Positions 20,626 through 31,790 of a stretch of 64,000 bases of DNA are shown piece by piece. The number at the start of each line of letters is the position of its first letter. Position 1 is the first letter of the stretch. Position numbers and translations under genes: made by a program. A model generated the notes under the pieces. That model saw nothing but the letters and a program-made list of their open reading frames with translations, was not told the DNA's origin and did no database searches. The stretch is from Shinella pollutisoli. GTDB taxonomy: Bacteria > Pseudomonadota > Alphaproteobacteria > Rhizobiales > Rhizobiaceae. Location of the stretch: NCBI RefSeq assembly GCF_024609765.1, contig NZ_JANFDG010000006.1, forward strand, positions 124,001 to 188,000, read 5' to 3'.

Positions 20626-21900
20626 ATGAACATGCAGACAGGAAAGACGCTTTCCGTCGCCGAAGCCGCCCTGTGCGAAGCCTATGACCACGCGGTCGGC
20701 GACCTGCCGGGCGACAGCGCCGTGCTCATCGCCCGCGACGGGCTGATCAGCGATTTCAAGGCCGCCGGCCTGCCGACGCGGCGCATCGAGGCCTGGCACT
20801 ATACCGACCTCAAGGCGCTGCTGCGCAGCGTTCCCGACGTCGCGCCGGCGGCGTCCGCCGATGCGGTCGCGCCGCTGGTCGCGGGCTCCGCCGTGCTTTC
20901 CGTCGCAAACGGCGTCGCCGCCCGGGCGGCGTCCGCGGCCGGCGCCACCGTGCGGACCTTCGCCGAGGCGCTCGCCGACGGAACGGCCGCCGCGGGCCTC
21001 ACCGCGCGCGACGGCGACGACGCGATCGGCCGCCTCAACGGCGCCTTCGTGCGCGACGGCTTCGTCCTCGACCTGCCGGAGGGCACCGAGCCCGACGCGC
21101 CGATCGAGCTGCAGGCCGTGCAGAACGGCGGCCAGACGCATGTGCGCTTCCAGGCGGGTATCGGCGCGGGCGTCAGGGCGACGGTGATCGAGCGGCATCT
21201 CGCCACCGGCGAGGAGGCGGCCTTCGCCACGGCCTTGAGCGAGCTGACGCTCGCCGACGGGGCGGACGTCACCTGGGTGATCCAGCAGGCGAAGGGCGTT
21301 TCCGACACGCATCTCGGCCAGATCCGCGTGCGGCTCGGCACGGATGCGCAGCTTCGCCTCTATGTCGTCAATGCCGGCGGCCGGCTGGTGCGCCAGGAGA
21401 TCCATGTCGAGGTGGCGGGCGAGGGCTCCGACCTCAAGCTGCGCGGCATCAACCTGCTGGGCGGCGAGACGCACAACGACGTCACCTTCACCGTCGGCCA
21501 CGACGTGCCGAACACGACCTCGACGGAGGTCCTCCGCAACGTCGTGTTCGACCGCGCCCGCGGCGTCTTCCAGGGCCAGATCCGCGTCGCCCCCGATGCG
21601 CAGAAGACCGACGCGAAGATGTCGTGCAACACGCTGCTGCTCTCCGACGAGGCCGACTTCTCCGCCAAGCCGGAGCTGGAGATCTTCGCCGACGACGTGC
21701 AGTGCGGCCACGGCGCGACCGTGATCGACATCGACCACACCCAGCTCTTCTACCTGATGGCCCGCGGCATCCCGGAGAACAAGGCGCGCGCCATGCTGGT
21801 CAACGCCTTCGTGGCGGAGATCGTCGAGGAGCTGGAGGACGAGCCGCTCGTCGAGGCGCTGGAAGGCGTCATCGGCGCATGGCTGGACAAGCACGCCTGA
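20626..21900 (+). CDS. sufD: Fe-S assembly protein SufD
   Basis: SufD (424 residues) is the SufB paralogue that completes the SufBCD scaffold and is needed for iron entry. The N-terminal helical part includes LPTRRIEAWHYTDL, typical of SufD. The beta-helix core follows, and the C-terminal segment CGHGATVIDIDHTQLFYLMARGI keeps the conserved Cys-His region. The ATG at 20626 has GAAGGAG upstream and is 22 bases from sufC. Confidence 0.95.
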   Translation: MNMQTGKTLSVAEAALCEAYDHAVGDLPGDSAVLIARDGLISDFKAAGLPTRRIEAWHYTDLKALLRSVPDVAPAASADAVAPLVAGSAVLSVANGVAARAASAAGATVRTFAEALADGTAAAGLTARDGDDAIGRLNGAFVRDGFVLDLPEGTEPDAPIELQAVQNGGQTHVRFQAGIGAGVRATVIERHLATGEEAAFATALSELTLADGADVTWVIQQAKGVSDTHLGQIRVRLGTDAQLRLYVVNAGGRLVRQEIHVEVAGEGSDLKLRGINLLGGETHNDVTFTVGHDVPNTTSTEVLRNVVFDRARGVFQGQIRVAPDAQKTDAKMSCNTLLLSDEADFSAKPELEIFADDVQCGHGATVIDIDHTQLFYLMARGIPENKARAMLVNAFVAEIVEELEDEPLVEALEGVIGAWLDKHA

Positions 21901-21932
21901 CAAGGGCACGCCTGACAGGACAGGTTTTCGAG

Positions 21933-23174
21933 ATGGAACACACGCTGCCGACGCCCGCCTACGATGTCGAGGCGATCCGCAAGGATTTTCCGATCCTGTC
22001 GCGGACCGTCTACGGCAAGCCGCTGGTCTATCTCGACAACGGCGCCTCCGCGCAGAAGCCGCAGGCCGTGATCGACGCGGTGGCGCACGCCTATGCGCAT
22101 GAATATGCCAACGTGCACCGCGGCCTGCACTTCCTGTCGAACGCCGCCACGGACGCCTATGAGGCCGCGCGCGAAAAGGTGCGCCGCTTCCTGAACGCGT
22201 CTTCCGTGGACGAGATCGTCTTCACCAAATCCTCGACCGAGGCGATCAACACCGTCGCCTACGGCTACGGCATGCCGAAGATCGGCGAGGGCGACGAGAT
22301 CGTCATCTCGATCATGGAGCACCATTCCAACATCGTGCCCTGGCATTTCATCCGCGAGCGGCAGGGCGCGAAGATCGTCTGGGCGCCGGTGGACGAGACG
22401 GGCGCGTTCCATCTCGAAGACTTCGAGAAATGCCTGACGGAGCGCACGAAGCTCATCGCCATCACCCACATGTCGAATGCGCTCGGCACCGTCGTGCCGG
22501 TCAAGGAGGTCTGCCGCATCGCCCGCGAGCGCGGCATCCCGGTTCTCGTCGACGGCTCGCAGGGCGCCGTCCACATGCCGGTCGACGTGCGCGACATCGA
22601 TTGCGACTGGTACGTGATGACCGGCCACAAGCTCTACGGCCCTTCCGGCATCGGCGTGCTCTACGGCAAGATGGACCGGTTGCGCGAGATGCGGCCCTTC
22701 CAGGGCGGCGGCGAGATGATCGTCGACGTGACCGAGGACCTCGTCACCTACAACGACCCGCCGCACCGCTTCGAGGCCGGCACGCCGCCGATCGTCCAGG
22801 CGATCGGCCTCGGCTACGCGCTCGACTACATGGAGGCGGTCGGCCGCGCGGCGATCTCCGCGCACGAGGCGGATCTCCGCGACTATGCCTACGAGCGGCT
22901 GTCGGCGATCAATTCGCTGAAAATCTTCGGCACGGCGCCGGGCAAGGGCTCGATCTTCTCCTTCGAGCTCGAAGGCATCCACGCCCACGACGTCTCCATG
23001 GTCATCGACCGGGCGGGCGTCGCGGTGCGCGCCGGCACCCATTGCGCCCAGCCGCTCTTGAAACGCTTCGGCGTCACCTCCACATGCCGGGCATCGTTCG
23101 GCATGTACAACACGCGCGCCGAGGTCGACGTCCTCGCCGACGCGCTCGACCATGCCCGCAAGTTCTTCGCCTGA
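21933..23174 (+). CDS. sufS: Cysteine desulfurase SufS
   Basis: This 413-residue PLP enzyme is the SufS-type (group II) desulfurase of the operon. It has MTGHKLYGPSG with the PLP lysine, EHHSNIVPW, and the active-site cysteine in RAGTHCAQPLL (about residue 371), the short-loop form typical of SufS. It lies 32 bases after sufD. Two desulfurases of different class in one operon (SufS2 first, SufS1 here) match the Agrobacterium arrangement. No sufE is seen in the window, so the sulfur acceptor is not identified. Confidence 0.96.
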   Translation: MEHTLPTPAYDVEAIRKDFPILSRTVYGKPLVYLDNGASAQKPQAVIDAVAHAYAHEYANVHRGLHFLSNAATDAYEAAREKVRRFLNASSVDEIVFTKSSTEAINTVAYGYGMPKIGEGDEIVISIMEHHSNIVPWHFIRERQGAKIVWAPVDETGAFHLEDFEKCLTERTKLIAITHMSNALGTVVPVKEVCRIARERGIPVLVDGSQGAVHMPVDVRDIDCDWYVMTGHKLYGPSGIGVLYGKMDRLREMRPFQGGGEMIVDVTEDLVTYNDPPHRFEAGTPPIVQAIGLGYALDYMEAVGRAAISAHEADLRDYAYERLSAINSLKIFGTAPGKGSIFSFELEGIHAHDVSMVIDRAGVAVRAGTHCAQPLLKRFGVTSTCRASFGMYNTRAEVDVLADALDHARKFFA

Positions 23175-23185
23175 GGAGTTTTCCC

Positions 23186-23566
23186 ATGTCCGCCGACGCC
23201 ACCGAAGACAAGACCGACGCCCGCGAGGGCATCGTCAATTCGGCCATTCCCGCCGATGAGCTGGCGCGCCTCTCCGACGACATCATTGCCGCGCTGAAGA
23301 CCGTCTACGACCCGGAAATCCCCGCCGACATCTTCGAGCTCGGGCTGATCTACAAGATCGACATCGAGGACGACCGGATGGTGAAGATCGACATGACGCT
23401 GACGGCGCCCGGCTGCCCGGTCGCCGGCGAGATGCCGGGCTGGGTGGAGAACGCCGTCGGCGCGGTCGAGGGCGTCTCCGGCGTCGAGGTGTCGATGACC
23501 TTCGATCCGCCGTGGACGCCGGACCGCATGTCCGAGGAGGCGCAGGTCGCCGTCGGCTGGTATTGA
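23186..23566 (+). CDS. SUF-associated DUF59/MIP18 family protein (SufX/SufT-like)
   Basis: This 126-residue protein has a MIP18/DUF59 domain: TVYDPEIPADIFELGLIY followed by TLTAPGCPVAGEMP with the conserved cysteine, and SMTFDPPWTPDRMSEEA near the end. Family members help deliver Fe-S clusters to target proteins. It lies 11 bases after sufS, and its place before sufA corresponds to sufX in Agrobacterium. The N-terminal 25 residues are polar and probably disordered. Confidence 0.88.
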   Translation: MSADATEDKTDAREGIVNSAIPADELARLSDDIIAALKTVYDPEIPADIFELGLIYKIDIEDDRMVKIDMTLTAPGCPVAGEMPGWVENAVGAVEGVSGVEVSMTFDPPWTPDRMSEEAQVAVGWY

Positions 23567-23582
23567 GAAGGCGCGGCAGGTG

Positions 23583-23649
23583 CCCCTCATCCCGCTGCCG
23601 GGACCTCTCCCCGCGTGCGGGGAGAAGGTGGCGGCAGCTGGATGAGGGG
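23583..23649. repeat. RIME-like intergenic palindrome (copy 1)
   Basis: CCCCTCAT (23583-23590) and ATGAGGGG (23642-23649) bracket a nested palindrome, CTCCCCGC-GT-GCGGGGAG (23607-23624). The motifs resemble the Rhizobium-specific intergenic mosaic elements. It lies between the SufX-like gene and sufA, so it would form a strong hairpin in the suf transcript. A second, longer copy is at 29383-29498. Confidence 0.7.
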
Positions 23650-23744
23650 CCTGCCCGGCATCTTGATCCGGCGCCTTCATCTCACTAGATTCGGAATGAG
23701 CAAGCCCCGGGCCTTGAACCCGGCGGCGCAGGAGACGGACGATC

Positions 23745-24137
23745 ATGGCCTTCGCCATCATGACACTCACGGATGCGGCGGCGGACCGCGTCAAGGCGAT
23801 CGTCGCCAATGCGGGCGCGGACGCGAAGGGCATCCGCGTCGGCGTGAAGAAGGGCGGCTGCGCCGGCATGGAATATGCCATCGACCTCGTCACCGATCCC
23901 AATCCGAAGGACGACCTCGTCGAGAAGAGCGGCGCCAGCGTCTGGGTCGCGCCCGAGGCCGTGCTCTACCTGCTCGGCACCGAGATGGATTTCGAGGTGA
24001 CGACGCTGCGCTCCGGCTTCACCTTCCGCAACCCCAACCAGACCTCGGCCTGCGGCTGCGGCGAATCCGTCGAGCTGAAGCCCGCCGATCTCGCGGCGCT
24101 TGCCGCCGCCGGCCGGCCGACCGTGCGCGCCGGCTGA
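23745..24137 (+). CDS. sufA: Fe-S cluster assembly A-type carrier SufA
   Basis: This 130-residue protein is of the HesB/IscA/SufA family, which carries Fe-S clusters to apoproteins. The three cluster cysteines are present: one in KGGCAGMEY (about residue 39) and two in SACGCGES (about residues 103 and 105). It ends the suf operon but sits 178 bases after the SufX-like gene, beyond a RIME-like palindrome, so it may be partly uncoupled. Confidence 0.93.
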   Translation: MAFAIMTLTDAAADRVKAIVANAGADAKGIRVGVKKGGCAGMEYAIDLVTDPNPKDDLVEKSGASVWVAPEAVLYLLGTEMDFEVTTLRSGFTFRNPNQTSACGCGESVELKPADLAALAAAGRPTVRAG

Positions 24138-24244
24138 GGCGCCCGCCTGTTTTCCCTCGACTTTTCCGCGGCCGGCCATTGCCTCGGCGCGGAATCCCGG
24201 CATGATGTCGCCCGCCTGAAATCGCGACCGGCGGAGGAGAGAGC

Positions 24245-26089
24245 GTGTCCGGCGAGACTGCTTCGAGCGACCGCTTTGCGGCCGCGCTCTACGAGAAACT
24301 GCCGTTTCCCGTGCTCGTCCTCGACGGCAACGGGCGCCTCCTCTCGCGCAATGCCGCCGCCGGGCGCGCGTTCGGCTGGGACGGCGGGGCGGGCGAGCCC
24401 GCGGACGGGCGCGTTCTCGACGGCGCGGCGGAGGGGATGCTTGCCCGCCATGCCGCGGACGGCGCCGCTCGCCCCCTTCGTTTCCTGCGCGCCGACGGCT
24501 CCGTTTTCGAGACGATGGCGCAGGCGATCGCGCTCGGCACGGCGGGCGCGGCCTACGCGCTGCTCCTGCCCGGCCTCGGCGAGGGCAATCGCGACGGCGA
24601 CGCGGCGCTGAGCCGGCGCGTCAACGCCGCGCTCGACAGCGTGCCGGAGGGCTTCGCCATCTTCGACGGCGAGGAGCGGCTGGTGATGTTCAACCGCACC
24701 TTCAGGGAGATGTGCGGGGACGCGCGCGACACCGTCCGCATCGGCGCGAGCCTGGAGGAGATCCTGCGCGCCAATATCCGTGCCGGCACCTATCGCGACG
24801 TCCGCGAGGGCCTGCTGGACGGCGAGGCCTTCCTCCGGGCGCGGCTGAACGACCAGCGCAACGCCGCGCCCGGCGGCGTCGTCTTCGCCTATGGCGAGGA
24901 CCGCTGGATGCGCGCCGAGAACCATCGCACCGCGCTCGGCGACATCGCCGCGCTGCGCGTCGACGTCACGGCGCTCAAGCGGGTGGAGAGGGAGCTGGAG
25001 GAGAAGCGGCGCGAATATCTCTCGCTGCTGCAGATCCTGCCGGACATGATCATCCGTTTCGACGACAGGCTGGTGATCCGCTTCATCAACGACAAGTATG
25101 CCGCGCGCTTCGGCATGACGGCCGAGCGGATGATCGGCACGACCCTCTGGTCGCTCGCCCGCACGCCCGCGCAGCGGCAGGTGCTGGAAAGCGTGCTGGA
25201 TTCGTCGCCGGACACGCCGATCCGCACGCGCGAGCATCGCTACGAGGGCCCCGACGGCAGCGAGCACTGGGTGCTGTGGACCTCCGTCGCCACCTTCGAC
25301 GAGGCCGGCAAGGTCCGCGAGGTCGTGGCGATCGGCCGCGACATCACCGAGGTCAAGCGCCAGCACCAGAAGCTCGAGGCGCAGGCGCGGGAGCTGAAGA
25401 AGAAGAACGAGGCGCTCGACCAGTTCACCGCCACGGTGTCGCATGATCTCAAGGCGCCGCTGCGCCATCTGTCGATGTTCTCCGAGATGATCGCCGACGA
25501 CGTGCATGCCGGCCGCTTCGATGACGTGCCGGAGTATGCCGCGCAGTTGCGCAAGAGCACCGCGCGCATGCGGCGCATCATCGACAGCCTGCTGGACTAT
25601 GCCCAGATCGCCTGGCACATCGCCGAGCTGCGGCCGGTTCCGCTCGCCGAGGTGGTGCGCGACGCGCTCGCCTTGCTCGAGGGGCACGTCGCGGAGAGCG
25701 CGGCGGAGATCGAGGTCGGCGCGCTGCCCGAGGTGATGGGCGATCCGGAGCTCCTGCGGCGGCTGGCGCAGAACCTCATCGGCAACGCGATAAAATACCG
25801 CCGCCCCGATACGCCGCCGCGCGTGCGCGTCTACGGGCACGCGGAGCGGGACGGCGTGCGCTTCGTCGTCGAGGACGAGGGGATCGGCATCGAGCCGCAG
25901 CATGCCGAGCGCATCTTCGAGGTCTTCTACAGGCTGCACCGCGACGAGACGGTCTATCACGGGACCGGCATCGGCCTCGCGCTCGCCCGGCGCATCGCCG
26001 AGAGCCATGAGGGCACGATCACGGTCGACGCGGGCTACGGGCCGGGCGCGCGCTTCGTCGTGACCTTCCCGCGCCGTGCCGCGGAGTAG
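24245..26089 (+). CDS. PAS-containing sensor histidine kinase
   Basis: This 614-residue protein has no transmembrane segment, so it is probably cytosolic. Three PAS-like regions lie at about residues 15-100, 125-240 and 255-370. A coiled linker precedes the HisKA H-box (TVSHDLKAPLRHL, His at about 400). The HATPase domain has NLIGNAIKYR, DEGIGIEP and GTGIGLALARRI. The layout resembles the bacteriophytochrome-like family but no phytochrome chromophore domain is present. The GTG start at 24245 follows GGAGGAGAG. No response regulator lies next to it, so it is an orphan kinase here. Confidence 0.88.
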   Translation: MSGETASSDRFAAALYEKLPFPVLVLDGNGRLLSRNAAAGRAFGWDGGAGEPADGRVLDGAAEGMLARHAADGAARPLRFLRADGSVFETMAQAIALGTAGAAYALLLPGLGEGNRDGDAALSRRVNAALDSVPEGFAIFDGEERLVMFNRTFREMCGDARDTVRIGASLEEILRANIRAGTYRDVREGLLDGEAFLRARLNDQRNAAPGGVVFAYGEDRWMRAENHRTALGDIAALRVDVTALKRVERELEEKRREYLSLLQILPDMIIRFDDRLVIRFINDKYAARFGMTAERMIGTTLWSLARTPAQRQVLESVLDSSPDTPIRTREHRYEGPDGSEHWVLWTSVATFDEAGKVREVVAIGRDITEVKRQHQKLEAQARELKKKNEALDQFTATVSHDLKAPLRHLSMFSEMIADDVHAGRFDDVPEYAAQLRKSTARMRRIIDSLLDYAQIAWHIAELRPVPLAEVVRDALALLEGHVAESAAEIEVGALPEVMGDPELLRRLAQNLIGNAIKYRRPDTPPRVRVYGHAERDGVRFVVEDEGIGIEPQHAERIFEVFYRLHRDETVYHGTGIGLALARRIAESHEGTITVDAGYGPGARFVVTFPRRAAE

Positions 26090-26114
26090 GGCCGGGCGCG
26101 TGCGGCGCCCGGCC
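26090..26114. terminator. Bidirectional terminator between the kinase gene and gcvP
   Basis: GGCCGGGCGC (26090-26099) pairs perfectly with GCGCCCGGCC (26105-26114) over a GTGCG loop. It fills the 33-base gap between the two convergent genes. A U-tract is missing, but the 10-bp GC stem and position make terminator use likely. Confidence 0.5.
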
Positions 26115-26122
26115 GGGTTCCG

Positions 26123-28983
<2,861 letters not shown>

Positions 28984-28984
<1 letters not shown>

Positions 28985-29346
28985 CAGCCGACAAGCTCCT
29001 TGTAGGCGGCCTCGTCGAGCAGGGCGTCGGCGTCGGCCGCGTTGGCGAGCTTCAGCTTGAAGAACCAGCCGGCGCCCTGCGGATCGGAATTGACGAGGGA
29101 GGGGTCGCTCGTGATCGCCTCGTTGATCTCGACGATCTCGCCGTCGAGCGGACAATAGACGTCGGAGGCCGCCTTGACGCTCTCGACGGTGGCCGCGTCG
29201 CCGCCCTTGGAGAAGGTCGCGCCGACCTCGGGCAGCTCGACGAAGACGAGGTCGCCGAGCTGTTCGGCCGCATGCGTGGTGATGCCCACGGTCGCGACGT
29301 CGCCCTCGATCTTCAGCCACTCGTGCTCTTCGGTGAATTTCAGCAT
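28984..29346 (-). CDS. gcvH: Glycine cleavage system H protein
   Basis: This 120-residue lipoyl carrier of the glycine cleavage system shuttles the aminomethyl group between P, T and L proteins. The lipoyl-lysine is in [10 protein letters not shown] at about residue 59, and the fold is of normal H-protein length. Its stop codon overlaps the gcvP start. It is separated from gcvT by 170 bases that hold a RIME-like palindrome. Confidence 0.96.
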
Positions 29347-29382
29347 AGTTGTTCCTCTCTATGGGAAGGTTCTGTGATCGGG

Positions 29383-29498
29383 CCCCCTCATCCGGCCCTT
29401 CGGGTTCCCTTTCCCCCGAGGGGAGAAGGGGACGCCGGAGCTTGCCTTTTTCACCTTCTCCCCAGCGGGGAGAAGGTGCCGGCAGGCGGATGAGGGGG
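29383..29498. repeat. RIME-like intergenic palindrome (copy 2) between gcvT and gcvH
   Basis: A perfect 12-bp inverted repeat, CCCCCTCATCCG (29383-29394) and CGGATGAGGGGG (29487-29498), bounds a 116-bp element. Inside are a 10-bp stem, CCTTCTCCCC-AGC-GGGGAGAAGG (29454-29476), and a second imperfect palindrome near 29408-29430. Two palindromes in about 110 bp fit RIME1. It lies inside the gcvTHP transcript. Confidence 0.75.
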
Positions 29499-29516
29499 GC
29501 GAAGCGCGCATATCTG

Positions 29517-30656
29517 TCAGCGTTTGAAGGTGTTCTTGACGAAGGGCGTCGCCGCCACGGCGACCGGCAGGAATTTTCCGCGCACGCCGGCGTAGAGCTG
29601 CGTGCCGATGTCCGCCGCGCTCGTGGAGACGAATCCCATGGCGACCGGGCCGTCGACGCTCGGGCCGAAGCCGCCGGAGGTGACGGTGCCGACGATGTCC
29701 TCGCCCTCTGGGTCGGTGGCGAGCACCGCGCCGGCGCGCACCGGCGCGCGGCCCTCCGGCCTGAGGCCGACGCGGCGGCGGGACGCGCCGTTTTCGAGCT
29801 GTTCGAGGATGACGCCCGCGCCGGGGAAGCCGCCTTCGCGCGCGCCGCCTTTGCGGCGGACCTTCTGGATCGCCCATTCCAGCGCCGCCTCGACGGGCGT
29901 CGTCTTCGTGTCGATGTCGTTGCCGTAGAGGCAGAGGCCGGCTTCGAGGCGCAGCGAATCGCGCGCACCGAGCCCGATCGGCAGCACGTCCGGATGGTCG
30001 AGCAGGCGGCGACAGACGCCCTCGGCAAGCGCGGCCGGCACCGAGATCTCGAAACCGTCCTCGCCGGTGTAGCCGGAGCGCGAGACGATGCAGTCGGCGT
30101 CGTGCAGGTCGCAGGCGCGCACGTCCATGAAGCGCATCGAGGAGACGTCGGCCCAGAGCTCGGCGAGCACGGCCTCGGCATGCGGGCCCTGCAGCGCGAC
30201 CAGCGCGCGGTCGTCGTGGAGCACGATCTCGCAGCGGTCGCCGATCTTCGCCTGCATGTGGGCGACGTCGGCCTCCTTGCAGGCGGCGTTGACCACGACG
30301 TAGAAATGGTCGCCGCGGTTGGCGATCATCAGGTCGTCGAGGATGCCGCCGTCGTCATTGGTGAAGAGCGCGTAGCGCTGGCGGCCCTCGGCGAGGCCGG
30401 CGACGTCCACCGGCACCAGCGTCTCCAGCGCGCGGGCTGCATCGGCATTGTCGCCGGAGCGGGCGCGCACCGTCACCTGGCCCATGTGCGAGACGTCGAA
30501 CAGGCCGGCGGCGGCGCGGGTGTGCTGGTGCTCCTTCATGACGCCCGCCGCATATTGCACCGGCATCTCGTAGCCGGCGAACGGCACCATGCGGGCGCCG
30601 AGCGAGAGGTTCAGCGCGTGAAGCGGGGTTTTCTTGAGGTCTGACGGTCCGTCCAA
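29517..30656 (-). CDS. gcvT: Aminomethyltransferase (T-protein)
   Basis: This 379-residue tetrahydrofolate-dependent aminomethyltransferase of the glycine cleavage system forms methylene-THF and ammonia. Family segments include [27 protein letters not shown] and [13 protein letters not shown] with the folate-site region. I chose the TTG at 30656 (start [12 protein letters not shown]) because it has a GGAG site 8 bases upstream and matches the family N-terminus; the open frame runs upstream through the riboswitch and is not coding there. Expression is controlled by the tandem glycine riboswitch just upstream. Confidence 0.94.
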   Translation of the reverse strand: MDGPSDLKKTPLHALNLSLGARMVPFAGYEMPVQYAAGVMKEHQHTRAAAGLFDVSHMGQVTVRARSGDNADAARALETLVPVDVAGLAEGRQRYALFTNDDGGILDDLMIANRGDHFYVVVNAACKEADVAHMQAKIGDRCEIVLHDDRALVALQGPHAEAVLAELWADVSSMRFMDVRACDLHDADCIVSRSGYTGEDGFEISVPAALAEGVCRRLLDHPDVLPIGLGARDSLRLEAGLCLYGNDIDTKTTPVEAALEWAIQKVRRKGGAREGGFPGAGVILEQLENGASRRRVGLRPEGRAPVRAGAVLATDPEGEDIVGTVTSGGFGPSVDGPVAMGFVSTSAADIGTQLYAGVRGKFLPVAVAATPFVKNTFKR

Positions 30657-30658
30657 AA

Positions 30659-30680
30659 GGCGCCCTCCGGTCGTGGCGCC
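30659..30680 (-). promoter_or_regulatory. RBS hairpin directly upstream of gcvT
   Basis: Two GGCGCC copies (30659-30664 and 30675-30680; each is self-complementary) can pair around a 10-base loop that contains the GGAG Shine-Dalgarno bases. The TTG start is two bases beyond. This is a plausible expression platform by which the glycine riboswitch controls ribosome access. A second hairpin, GGCGC-loop-GCGCC, lies at 30714-30727. Confidence 0.5.
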
Positions 30681-30730
30681 CGTCTCTTGTCGAGGGCACC
30701 GGCTCACAATCTCGGCGCGGATGCGCCGCT

Positions 30731-30906
30731 CTCCTGAGCCCCCTCTGTCCCTTCGCCTGAGATTGTTATCCCTTCGGCGGGCGCTTGCGCGCCACTCTCC
30801 AGAGTTCCTGACGGCACCTTGCTGGTCCTTTTGCCTGAGAGTTTCCGGGGCGGTTGCTCCTTCGGCACCGGCCATGCCCTTCGGCAGGGCGGCCGGTTTC
30901 TCCCAG
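30731..30906 (-). ncRNA. Tandem glycine riboswitch
   Basis: The minus strand shows two consecutive gcvT-type aptamers. Aptamer I begins with GGGAGAAACC and includes GCCGAAGGAGCAA and GGAAACTCTCAGGCAAAAGG. Aptamer II includes GGAACTCTGGAGAG, GCCGAAGGGATAACAATCTC and AGGCGAAGGGACAGAGGGGG. These are the conserved blocks of the glycine riboswitch class, in the usual order and spacing. It precedes gcvTHP and should turn the operon on when glycine is high. Boundaries are estimated to within about 10 bases. Confidence 0.93.
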
Positions 30907-30919
30907 CGAGGTCGGCTCC

Positions 30920-30948
30920 AGATAACGGGCTTGCCTCGGCTTTGGCAA
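30920..30948 (-). promoter_or_regulatory. Promoter of the gcvTHP operon
   Basis: On the minus strand a -35 TTGCCA (30948-30943) and a -10 TTATCT (30925-30920) are separated by 17 bases. The start would fall at about 30912, a few bases before the first glycine aptamer. The match is good for a vegetative promoter. Confidence 0.6.
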
Positions 30949-31018
30949 GAGCGAAGCGTCGCGTGCGAACAATTTTTTGTCGTAGGCGGAGAAGGGGGCG
31001 GACCGATGCCGCCGGCGG

Positions 31019-31282
31019 CTAGCCGGCGTTCTCGTCGTAGAGGCGCTGGGCCTCGGCGAGCGTGCGCTGCGGCTCGCCGGCGGCGGTGATCAGCGCCAGC
31101 GCCAGGGCGGGCGGCTTGATCAGCGTGACGAGGGCGAGCGTGCGCGCGTCGCCGCTCACCCGGGCATCCTCGCTCCACATATGGATGCGCTGCTCGAAGG
31201 GCGTGCGGTTGCGCGCCTCGGGCTTCATGGCCTGCGATGCATAGGCTGCCGTCGTCGGCGATACGGTGACGATCTGGGTCAT
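31019..31282 (-). CDS. Small hypothetical protein
   Basis: This short protein of 87 residues starts MTQIVTVSPTTAAYASQAM and ends TLAEAQRLYDENAG. I recognise no domain. It is mildly amphipathic, with an alanine- and leucine-rich central helix (KPPALALALITAA). The start is uncertain: an upstream in-frame ATG at 31360 would give 113 residues, and neither start has a good ribosome-binding site. It lies upstream of the gcv promoter on the same strand and has no obvious functional partner. Confidence 0.5.
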   Translation of the reverse strand: MTQIVTVSPTTAAYASQAMKPEARNRTPFEQRIHMWSEDARVSGDARTLALVTLIKPPALALALITAAGEPQRTLAEAQRLYDENAG

Positions 31283-31494
31283 GGTGCTCGACGTCGCTCG
31301 TTCGTGGTCCTGCAATTTATCATTTGCGACTTTCGCGGACATGAAGATCGGCGGTTGCATTTTAGCGGTCTTTTAACGATCGCGGGGCGCTCTTGCGCGC
31401 CCTTGCCAGGGCGGGCGCACTTCCGCCATAAGGAGGCGACGGGCCGCCGGAATCGCGCGGCCGAACGGATGCCGCCACCGGCGGGAGGATAGCG

Positions 31495-31731
31495 ATGAAG
31501 CCGATTTTCGTGCAATTGCAATGCGCTCCGGGCAAGACCTACGAGGTTGCCGACGCCCTTTACGCTACGGAACTCATCTCCGAGCTCTACTCGACCAGCG
31601 GCGACTACGACCTGCTCCTGAAGATCTACGTCGACAGTGAGGAGGACATCGGCAAGTTCATCAACGACCACGTCGCTTCGATCCCCGGCATCGTCCGGTC
31701 GCTGACGACGCTCACCTTCCGCGCCTTCTGA
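31495..31731 (+). CDS. Stand-alone Lrp/AsnC ligand-binding (RAM) domain protein
   Basis: This 78-residue protein is a single AsnC-type RAM domain without a DNA-binding helix-turn-helix. It starts MKPIFVQLQCAPGKTYEVA and ends IPGIVRSLTTLTFRAF, with YDLLLKIYV in the core, as in small stand-alone RAM proteins. Such domains bind amino acids and form dimers or octamers; a regulatory role is inferred. The ATG at 31495 follows GGGAGGATAGCG. Confidence 0.85.
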   Translation: MKPIFVQLQCAPGKTYEVADALYATELISELYSTSGDYDLLLKIYVDSEEDIGKFINDHVASIPGIVRSLTTLTFRAF

Positions 31732-31790
31732 GCAACCTTCCCCTTGGCCGGAACTTGCGCTAAAGCACCGCGCAACGAAAGAAGGCGAAG

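Noticed and set aside
28985-30181. Upstream extension of the gcvP frame through gcvH and gcvT
   Set aside because: The frame is open but runs through a RIME element and two other genes. The [12 protein letters not shown] start overlapping the gcvH stop explains gcvP fully.
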